Shown piece after piece: positions 55,404 through 64,000 of a DNA stretch of 64,000 nt. A program made the translations under genes and the position numbers. Position 1 is the stretch's first letter. Every line of letters starts with the position of its first letter. The notes beneath the pieces are model-generated. The model was not told the origin of the DNA. It made no database searches and was given only the letters and a program-made list of their open reading frames with translations. Source of the stretch: Piper betle (taxonomy: Eukaryota > Streptophyta > Magnoliopsida > Piperales > Piperaceae); contig JAURVB010009752.1 of the NCBI GenBank assembly GCA_033002965.1, positions 1 through 64,000 on the forward strand, in the 5' to 3' direction.

Positions 55404-58009
55404 TTCCTAAGGCTCTTATACTAACTAAGGGGCTAATAGTTGACGTAAACCTGTGATTCGAGTCAGAGTTTTACATTAGCGAACTAGTCTGTTCAACTAT
55501 TGGTTTGAGTCGAGTTTGTTTCATGAACCGCGTGTTGAGTCGAGGCCAACCATGGGTTCTGAATGATGAGGGTCAAGTGTACCTGAGTATATGATGATAG
55601 CGTCGAGAAGACAGTGAGAAATGAGTTATCAGAGTATATATAAGTATGCAATATTTTTTTTTATGTATTTAATCGTAGAATTATTTTTAGGTTGAATAAC
55701 CCATTAGGACACGTTATAGGGTAGTTTAGGTGGGATATTAGTTATAGAATATGTCATTGTTGTGTTATGGTGTGTAATGTATTTTATGGGAATTTCCCCT
55801 ATTTTTTAAATTTTTTAAGGATTTATTATGAGTTAGTTATTATTTTTTACTCGAGTCAGAGTCGTGTCAAGTTTTATTTACGATATCACCACCGAACCAT
55901 TTCTTTCCCCCACCAACACCCCTTGACGATGTACCCAATGTTCATCGCCGACGCCATCGCCGCCACCTATGCCACCCCATTGCTGATCAATGCCATCAAG
56001 CCCCACCACATCGTCGCCAAGCCACCCTCAGCCCCCTTAGCCGCCGCCTAACCTCCACGACGCAAGGGGCCGTGCCCCAGCATTGAGCTCCCACCGCCGG
56101 CGACCATCGTTGTCTCGATGTCGTTGACCCTCCCACGACCTTCCCTGACGTGAGTGGAGCCCAGCGCCACCCATATCAGCTGCATCTCCACACCTCTCTA
56201 CCGGCTGCCATGGTTTTTGTCATTTTTTGGTGAGCCGCCGCCACATCCAACCTCATCATCCCTGTAGACACGTCGGGTTCGCCAAACTAATGCCAACAGT
56301 ACCCCATACCACCACCATCGTGCCCATTAGCAACGGCCACCAGTAAACGATCGAAATGCCATCGAAAACTGCCAAAAATCACCAAAAGCCACCGAAAAAC
56401 CGGATTCATCGGATCTTCCGCTGAGCTCATCTAGTTGAACCTGATCGAACTTCGGACACCGTTGAGCACTGAATTTGAGCTGCAAGACAGCAACGCAACC
56501 CTAGGTGTCAACGATTGCCAATGACGTGAGGTATAATTACCTCTGATTTAATTATTTGAAATTGATAACTATTAGCACAACATGCTAGGATTGATAAATT
56601 AACGTGATAGATATTTTTATTGTCAATAAAAATAAAATATGAATTGCCTAATTGAAGTGTATTAAAACGGATGCTAAGGAACTAATTGGGTAAACTAAGT
56701 AATTATCGTAATCTAATGCAACGTAACGTAGGAAACATTATGTGTGATTCATGTATGATGTGGTGTATGTATGCTATAGGATGCTTGATGCATCATTCAG
56801 TTAGTGGGCGTCAGCTTTTAGATTTAATGTTCGATACGGAGTAGGAGCTCGCTGCCTAGGCATGAGGACACGCTTGTAGCTTCTGTGAGGTCCGTTTAGG
56901 ACTCGATCCCGATTTATTGTCTCATTCTAATGTAATTTGTTTTAACAGGTAAGCAGACATGTTGAGTGGTGGATTTATTATATCCCACTCCACACGGGCC
57001 ATTTAGCTGATCATATTTCCAGATTAATAATCCTCGAGGATGAGATCCCTCGAGTTTGTTTTTTAAATTCAGATCCAACTCACGATGCTTTCGGGCTTAT
57101 TATATTGAAATCCCTACCCATGCCTATGTATATATAGTTTTTTGCATTTTCAGTGAGATGTGAGATGAGGGAAACTAATGGTCATGTCTTGAGATAGGGC
57201 GTGCATTCGCCAAAGTGGGTTCTAGAATTAGTGAGTTTATGTTCCATTCCCAAGGGATCCTGATAACTCCACCTTTGAGTTCCTCAAACCTGGAGAAGTG
57301 TGGAGGTTTATGGGTACTGCTGTGCAGTGCATGTCTAGAATTATGGCATAAAAGGTACTGAAGGTGCATGCCTGAGAGTACTTGGCCTTTGTGCTCAAGG
57401 TTAGGTGTAATGCGGAGGATGTAGATGGCTGAGAGGAAAGAGAATGATTTTCCCATGTAAAGGGATAGTTTAAATGGCCAACGAAAGAGAATGATATAGA
57501 AAGGGGACGTTGCCGCTTGACGTCGATGGCTCCCATTTGTAAAACCCAAATTTTCTCCTTATTATATTTTCGAGGACGAAAATTCCTAAGCTGGGGAGAT
57601 TGTAAAACCCCGGAAAAAATAACTAGGTTATTTTATTTAGGGTTTTATAAATCTTAAAACGAACTATAAATAATATTTAATTAAATAAATTCTTAAGAAT
57701 TAACATCATTTATAACCCATTCGTATTCACTTAATAGTAAGTTTTTGACTTTTCATTATCACACAAATGATATACTAATGAGCAATTACGTTCTTTTCTA
57801 TAAAATTTAATGTAATGACTTCTTGAATTCCACACATATTAATAAAATTTAATATAATGACTTCTTGAATTCCACACATATTATTCTATATAAAAGAGAG
57901 TTCTATTGCTAAATAAAACATCCTCGGGATAGGTTGTGAGCACATTTGACACACAAAGGGGAAGACTTTAGGATTATTTGTTATAGTTGCGGGTTCTTCA
58001 CCAAATTTT

Positions 58010-58245
58010 TAGGTCCGTATAATTATTTAAAATGTTGTATTGTCCATATAATTATTTAAAATATTGTATTGTCCGTATAATTATTTAAAATGTTCTTTGT
58101 CTATATAATTATTTAAAATATTGTATTGTCCGTATAATTATTTAAAATGTTGTATTGTCCATATAATTATTTAAAATGTTGTATTGTCCGTATAATTATT
58201 TAAAATGTTGTATTGTAAGTATAATTATTTAAAATGTTGTGTTTT
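58010..58245. repeat. Minisatellite, ~29 bp unit, about 8 copies
   Basis: The unit is CCGTATAATTATTTAAAATG plus TTGTATTGT. It is the same type as the arrays in element C, but in a different LTR subtype. Confidence 0.92.
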
Positions 58246-58399
58246 CCCTTGTGGACAACCTGGTCAGCCTGAGTCCAGATTCAACCACCATGCACTGAGT
58301 GCAACTGGGGTAAAGGAATTGACTCAGTCTGACACGGGCTATGCCCTTCATAATCCAATAATGGACATGTCAGAATGGACCTAACAGCCATAATACAAT

Positions 58400-59580
58400 A
58401 ATTTGGACATGGCGGATTGGACTCGCCTACTGATAATGGACATGATGGACTGACCCATCAACCAATAAATTGGACATGGCAGATTGGACTCGCCAGCCAG
58501 TTACGGACATGGTGGATTGGACTCACCAGCCGATAACAGACATGGCGGATTGGACTCGCTAGCCAGTAATGGACATGATGGACTGACCCATTAGCCAATA
58601 CATAGAACATGGCGGATTGGACTCGCCAACCAATTACAGACATGGTGGATTAACCCATTGGCCAATAGATAGACATGGTGGACTGACCCATCAACCAATT
58701 AATGGGCATGGTGGATTGGTCTCAACAGACGATAACGGACATGGTGGATTGGACTCACCAGCCGATAACGGACATTGTGGATTGGACTTGCAAGCCAATA
58801 ATGGACATGATGGACTGGCCCATCAGCCAATAAATTGGACATGGCGGATTGGACTCTGCCAGCCAATTACGGACATGGTGGATTGGACTCACCAGCCGAT
58901 AACGGACATGGCGGATTGGACTCGCCAGCCGGTAATGGACATGATGGACTGACCCATCAGCTAATAAATTGGACATGGCGGATTGGACTCGCCAGCCAAT
59001 TACGAACATGGTGGATTGACGCATTAGCCAATAGATGGACATGGTAGACTGACCCATCAGCCAACTAATGGACATGGTGGATTGGACTCACCAGCTGATA
59101 ACAAACATGGTGCATTGGACTCACTAGCCGATAACGAACATGACAGATTGGACTCGCCAGCCGATAATGGACATGATGGACTGACCCATCAGCCAATAAA
59201 TTGGACATGGCGGATTGGACTCCGCTAGCCAGTTACGGACATGGTGGATTGGACTCGCCAGTCGGTAATGGACATGATGGACTAACCCATCAGCCAATAA
59301 ATTGGACATGGTGGATTGGCCTCGCCAGCAAATTACGGACATGGTGGACTGACCCATTGGCCAATAGATGGACATGGTGGACTGACCCATCAACCAACTA
59401 ATGGATATGGTGGATTGGACTCACCAGCTGATAACGAACATGGCGGATTGGACTTGCCAGCCGATAATGGACATGATGGACTGACCCATCAGCCAATAGA
59501 TGGACATGGTAGACTGACCCATCAACCAACTAATGGGCATGGTGGACTGAACCATCAGCTAATAAATGGACATGTTGGAA
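58400..59580. repeat. Large ~33 bp-monomer minisatellite in the A LTR
   Basis: It has GGACATGGCGGATTGGACTC-type and GGACTGACCCATCAGCC-type monomers as at 16,474-17,122, but about twice as long and with irregular higher-order structure. Open frames on both strands are periodic artefacts. Confidence 0.93.
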
Positions 59581-60194
59581 TGGTCATAACAGCCATTATT
59601 ATAGATAATGATAGGGAGTTTATGGACTTCTTTTATGTATTTATACGGCTTAGTGTTTTTATCACTAACGTGGAATTGCCTTTGCAGGTATGAGCATGGA
59701 AGGATGGGTAGAGTCGGGACAGCTGGAAGACTCTATTATTAGACTATTCTTTTCTCGAGATTGTTTGCATGGCAGTGGGATTTTTGGTTTGGTTCATGGG
59801 ACTTAGATTATTCTGAGCATTTATATATTAAATTTATTGTTGTGGAATTATTAAAAATCTTGAAATTAATAGGAAATTAATTTATGAGACACTTAGTTTC
59901 ATATAGTAACACTTGGCTCGTGGCTGAGAACATTACACCATTATTGCCCTTATGAGAGTTCTTGATGAAGAATAATAAAGTTTTTATTCAATAGGAGGGT
60001 CGGCTCTCCTATGTCAGTTTGTTATTAGTTATTTCTAGACCAGTAACACTCATTACTGACATCCTTTTATTATATATGTAGGTGAAAATCTCAAAGAATA
60101 AATGTTGTCAGGACTACGGAGAAGCAACATTGAAACCGCACACACATGTACCTGCCGAGTTTACGTAATGATGATGATGTTTATTGAACTGTGT

Positions 60195-63133
60195 TGTAAC
60201 ACTCCGTTTCAGTTCACTCGTAAACCAACCAAGAAATGTCACTGGTGACCGAAATATTCACTAATCTAGTAGATTCGGTTAAGCCGACCCGGATCTACCC
60301 TCAGTGTCTTAAAATGGTAGTGCAAGTATGCAATGCATGGATGGGATGCTTGGGTTCTAGCATGGCCTTACATGCATGCCATGATATGCTATCATGCACA
60401 AACAGAACAACCATGAAAACAAGTTCCAAAATAAATAATATTTTTAAAATAAAACAGATAGAGTATCACCTAAAAGTGCAATAGGGGGCCAACCTGTCCA
60501 CGGTAACAATAAATATTCATATCGATATAATTCCAAAACATGACATTATCATTTCCATTCTAGTCTTTTTCACTTTCTGCCTCATTTGAGCCGAGTCTAA
60601 ACTCCGAGGCTCCCTTTTCACTGTCATTCTAGTTTTGTTTCACAAGCAAAATGTTCATAGCATTTCATAGAATAATCTTAAACAAACTCATCATTCACAC
60701 AGCTTAGAAATCATCATTACCGTCCATTATGTTCGGTAGGTACATGTGTGCAGTAGCTTTGCTACTCCTCCGTGGTCCTAATATCACTCAGTCCTCGAGA
60801 TTCTCACCTGATATTAATAATAGAAAACCGTCAATAATGAGTGTTACTAGTCCAAAAATAGCTAGTAACAAACTGACAAAGGAGGGCTGACCCTCCTGTT
60901 AAAGTAAAACATTCATAACTTCCACTAGAACTCTCATAGGGGCACTAATTAGGAGCCGTCAGCCTCGGCTCGACAGCATCCCCTTCTCTATCTCATTCTC
61001 ATGACTTGGCATTTTCATATATCCTTTGCATGGAAAATTCATTCTTTTATCTTCCACCCTCTACATCCTCCATGTTACTCCTAGCTCTGAGTACAGAGGC
61101 CGAATACTCTCAAGCATACGCCTTCAGTACCCTTTGAAACCACAAGTCTAGACAGGCGTTGCATAGTAGTACCTGTAAACCTCCACACTTCTCCAGGTTT
61201 TAGGAACTCAAAGGTGGAGTTATCAGAATCCCTCGGGAATGGAACAACCCACACACCACTCTAGAGCCTGCTATCAACTGGCACATACATGCTCGTGTAA
61301 TACGGTTGTCGGTATTTTTGGCTTCGACTAGCACATGCCCACTAGTGTAGCACGGTTGTCGAATTTCCCTCATTCCATCTCTCACTGAAAAAGCGAAAAC
61401 TAAATGTATATAGGTATGGGTAAGGATTTATATAATTGGCCCAAAGGCATAGTGAGCTGGATCCAAGTTTTGAAAACAAACTCGAGGGATCTCATCCTCA
61501 AGGGTTATTAATCCTGAAATAATGTGCCACTAAATGGCCTGCGTGGAGTGGGATACAATAAATCCACCACTTGACACATCCGCTTACTTGTAAAAACAAA
61601 ACACGTTGGAGTATATAGATAAAACCAGAAGCTAGTCCTAATGGATTTGGTAAAAGCTTTAAGCGTGTCTACGCGCCTAAACGGCAAGTTCCTACTTAGT
61701 ATCTACACATCAAAACTACATACTAACGCCTGCTCATGATGCATTCACACATCCTATAGCATACTCACATCAACCATGCATCAATCAACACACATCAGTA
61801 ATAATCGGTATAAGTTTTCCTACTCTACATTGCATTAGTTTACAATACTTACTTAGTCTACCTAATTAATTCTTTAGCATTCGTTTTAATATCACACAAT
61901 CACACATCTTCATATTTTTATTAACATAAAAATATCTAACACATCAATCACTCAATCCTAGCATCTTAGCATGTTGTACTAATAATCATTACTTTTAAAT
62001 AATTCAATTAAAATAAATTATACATCGCACGTCATCGGCAATTGGCGACAGCTAGGGTTTTGTAGTATGTCTGAGAGCTCGAATTCGGCGCTCGGCGGCA
62101 TCCAAAATTCAATCAGGCTCGATTGGATGAGTTCGGCGGAAGATTTGGCAAATTCTAGCAAATCCGGTTTTTCGATGGGTTCTGGCATTTTTTGGTAGGT
62201 TTCGATGGTTTTTCAGTGATCGTTGCCAGCAGCGGCTACTAGCGAGATAGTGGTGGTATGGGGAATTGTTGGCACCGGCTTGGCGAGCCCAACACGTCTA
62301 CAATGTCGATGAGGTCAATGGAGGTGGTGGCTCGCCAGAAAAAGGGCAAAAAGGGCTGTCGGCAGTGGGGTGTGGAGATCCGGCCATTATGGGTGGCATT
62401 GGGCTTCGCTCTAGTCGGGGAAGGTCGCAGGAGTGTCGAAGAAGCAAGGCAACAACTGGATGGCAGTGGCAATGGTCACCGGTGGCGGGATTAGCGACGT
62501 GAGTATCGTGTTAGGCTGTGGCGATCCCGCGTTGTGGAGGCCTGATGGCGGCTGAGGCTGCTTCGGGTGGCACGGTGATGGCGTGGCGGTGCTTTGCTGC
62601 GTTGATCGGTGGCAGGGTGGCGTCAGCAGCGGTGGTGGCAATGAACCCAGGGGCATCGGAGGCGGGGGGGGGGTGTTTTGGCGGAGAAGATGGTGACGGA
62701 GTGTTCGGTGGCAAACTCGTAAATAAAACCTGACTCGACGTCAACTCGAGTCAAAATAATAACTAACTCGTACTAAATCCTAAAAATTCCACAAAAATAG
62801 TGGAAATTTTCATAAAATATATTACACACCATAATGACATGTTCTATAACTAATAGCCCACCCAAATTGCCCTATAATGCATTTTAATACGTTATTTAGC
62901 CTAAAAATATTTCTACAATCAAATACATAAAAATATATACTGCGTACTTTCATATATTTTGATAACTCATTTCTCACTATCTTTTTACGTTAGCATCATA
63001 TATTCAGGCACATCTGACCCTCATTGCTCGTAACTCATGGCTGCCCTCGACTTGCCATGCGGTTTATGAAACTAAGTAATTGAATTGACTAGTTTAGTAA
63101 TGTAAAACTTTGACTCGAGTCACGGGTTTTACA
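60195..63133 (-). repeat. 3' LTR of the right-edge B1 element
   Basis: On the plus strand it runs from TGTAACACTCCG to CACGGGTTTTACA, 2,939 bp, co-linear with 38,917-41,763. It contains a GC-rich island (62,040-62,700, with a 10-base G run near 62,667) and the shared module (62,708-62,780). Confidence 0.92.
62708..62780 (-). repeat. Shared LTR module, group B orientation
   Basis: The plus strand reads GGTGGCAAACTCGTAAATAA, TGACTCGACGTCAACTCGAG, TCAAAATAATAACTAACTCG. This is the same order as 32,465-32,530, but this LTR is on the minus strand, so the module is inverted relative to the LTR. Confidence 0.85.
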
Positions 63134-63146
63134 ACCTTCCCTCTTT

Positions 63147-64000
63147 AGAAAAATTTTGTCCTCGAAATTTTAACTAAGGAAGTTTCAAACTCATCCATAA
63201 TCTAAAGAAAAATGATCTCTACTAAGGTACCTGGTTGTGAAGCTGGTTGCCCGAATATCTTCGTGTATTTCTTCTTCATCACATCTTCACGTTCACATGT
63301 ACATTCTTCAACTCCTCTTCGAGTCCATTGCACTTGTACTAGGGGGACTTCTTTCCTTCAGAGAATATTCACTCTACGATCCACAATCCGAACTGCATCT
63401 TTTGGATACATCAGGTTCGTTACAGCTCTATTTCTCTAAAGCTAACAACATAAGAGTTGTCTGGATGGTACTTCTTCAACATCGACACATGGAAGACATC
63501 GTGCATAGTTGATAGGTGAAGCTGCAATGCTTGCCTATATGCCACTGGTCCAATGCACTCAATCACGTCAAACGGTCCAATATATCGCAGACTGAGTTTC
63601 CCTTGTGTCCCGAATCTCATGTTTCCCTTAGTAAGAGAGACCTTCAATAGAATGTGATCTCCAAACATGAAATGGACCTCACGTTTGTGTTGATCAGCAT
63701 AACTTTTCTGCCTGTCCTGAGCTACTCTCATTCTCCTCCTAATCCACATCACCACTTCCTATGTCTGTTGGATCATCTCTGGCCCAACTACTACTGGCTA
63801 GCTACCCTGTACCCAACATATTGGGGATCGACATGGTCTGTCGTATAGTGCTTCGTATGGTGTCATCCCTATCATAGCCTGATAACTGTTGTTGTAGGAG
63901 AACTCCACTAGAGGTAAGTGCTCTTCCCGACTTCCTCCAAAATCCAAAATGCACACTTGGAGCAAATCCTCTAGGATTTGTATGGTCCTCTCGGTCTGCC
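63147..64000 (-). pseudogene. Integrase C-terminus and chromodomain remnant, B1 element
   Basis: From the right edge the minus strand reads QTERTIQILEDLLQVCILDF (catalytic Glu region), EFSYNNSYQAMIGMTPYEAL and, after two stops at about 63,805 and 63,766, the GPY/F module (GKLSLRYIGPFDVIECIGPV, then HDVFHVSMLKKYHPDNSYV). After a frameshift near 63,420 a chromodomain-like tail follows (VRIVDRRVNIL, then KEVPLVQVQWTRRGVEECTC). It is closest in the window to the element D integrase. It could not yield a full protein, but has only a few lesions and looks younger than D. Confidence 0.88.

Larger units (their letters stand above)
57538..59937 (+). mobile_element. Group A element reduced to 10 bp of 5' LTR plus the 3' LTR
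   Basis: Perfect 5 bp duplications ccatt (57,533-57,537 and 59,938-59,942) bound the unit. It begins TGTAAAACCC (57,538-57,547, all that is left of the 5' LTR), then 53 bp of internal 3' end with TTTTCGAGGACGAAAATTCC and the polypurine tract CTGGGGAGA, then a whole LTR from 57,601 (TGTAAAACCCC) to 59,937 (ATTACA). One deletion therefore removed nearly the entire 5' LTR and all coding DNA. Confidence 0.9.
55441..60194 (+). repeat. B1 LTR, plus strand, split by an A element
   Basis: It starts TGACGTAAACCTGTGATTCG, a decayed form of the B1 start, with AACCGCGTGTTGAGTCGAGG and the module (55,826-55,886, reverse relative to A LTRs), a GC-rich island (55,890-56,520) and the CTCGAGGATGAGATCCCTCG block (57,032). 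It is cut at 57,537 and resumes at 59,943 with GAGAGTTCTTGATGAAG and GTAGGTGAAAATC. It is then cut again at 60,194 by the next B1 LTR, so its own end is outside the window. Confidence 0.8.
60195..64000 (-). mobile_element. B1 Ty3/gypsy element, 3' end, runs off the right edge
   Basis: The 3' LTR is 60,195-63,133, the polypurine tract in reverse is at 63,134-63,146 (ACCTTCCCTCTTT), and an integrase remnant extends to the right edge. It inserted into the plus-strand B1 LTR at 60,194 with left flank tgtgt. The right target copy is outside the window. Confidence 0.9.

Overview
This 64 kb window is plant nuclear DNA, and most of it is a dense nest of LTR retrotransposons. Around one apparent host gene at 46.7-51.4 kb the elements are absent. 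The plant assignment rests on chromodomain Ty3/gypsy (Tekay/Del-like) gag-pol remnants, LTRs of 2.3-3.3 kb, primer sites matching plant initiator tRNA-Met, and a telobox Myb gene. The GC-rich first exon followed by AT-rich exons hints at a monocot, but that is inference.

Two large LTR groups recur. Group A starts TGTAAAGACC (or TGTAAAACCCC) and ends near GGCGGGTCGTTACA. Group B starts TGTAAAACC and ends near GGTGTTACA; it has sub-types B1 and B2. A third type is a ~460 bp TRIM-like element with ~152 bp LTRs.

Layout: (1) 251-4,786 (-): A element with gag, zinc knuckle and protease remnants and its 5' LTR. It is inserted in a B2 LTR whose tail is 4,787-6,036. (2) 6,037-13,714: decayed internal region of that B2 element, without recognisable pol. 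It carries two minus-strand solo LTRs, A at 6,255-7,886 (perfect TSD gtatg) and B1 at 10,331-12,711. (3) 13,715-25,377: the 3' B2 LTR, split by a nearly complete A element (14,234-22,920). (4) 25,378-30,390: a possible En/Spm-type transposase remnant, a plus-strand B1 LTR holding a TRIM (TSD ggact), and a B2 LTR fragment. (5) 30,391-about 43,820: a B-type gypsy element D, split first by A element C (31,717-37,795) and then by a B1 solo LTR (38,917-41,763, TSD catag). A second TRIM lies in its 3' LTR. (6) about 43,820-44,347: inverted B2-like LTR piece. (7) 44,348-54,154: host DNA with a five-exon TRF-like Myb gene on the minus strand. (8) 54,155-64,000: an A LTR (-), then a B1 LTR (+) split by an A element reduced to one LTR (57,538-59,937, TSD ccatt), then a minus-strand B1 element running off the right edge.

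The most unusual signals are: a roughly 70-130 bp module plus GC-rich island present in LTRs of both groups A and B but in opposite orientation relative to the LTR; different minisatellites expanded at the same place in different A LTRs; a perfectly conserved 12-bp-stem palindrome in five A LTRs; and a host gene whose splice structure fits perfectly but whose frame is broken by four one-base indels, all at short homopolymers. Every retrotransposon coding region seen is disrupted, so no element here looks autonomous. All alignments were made by eye.
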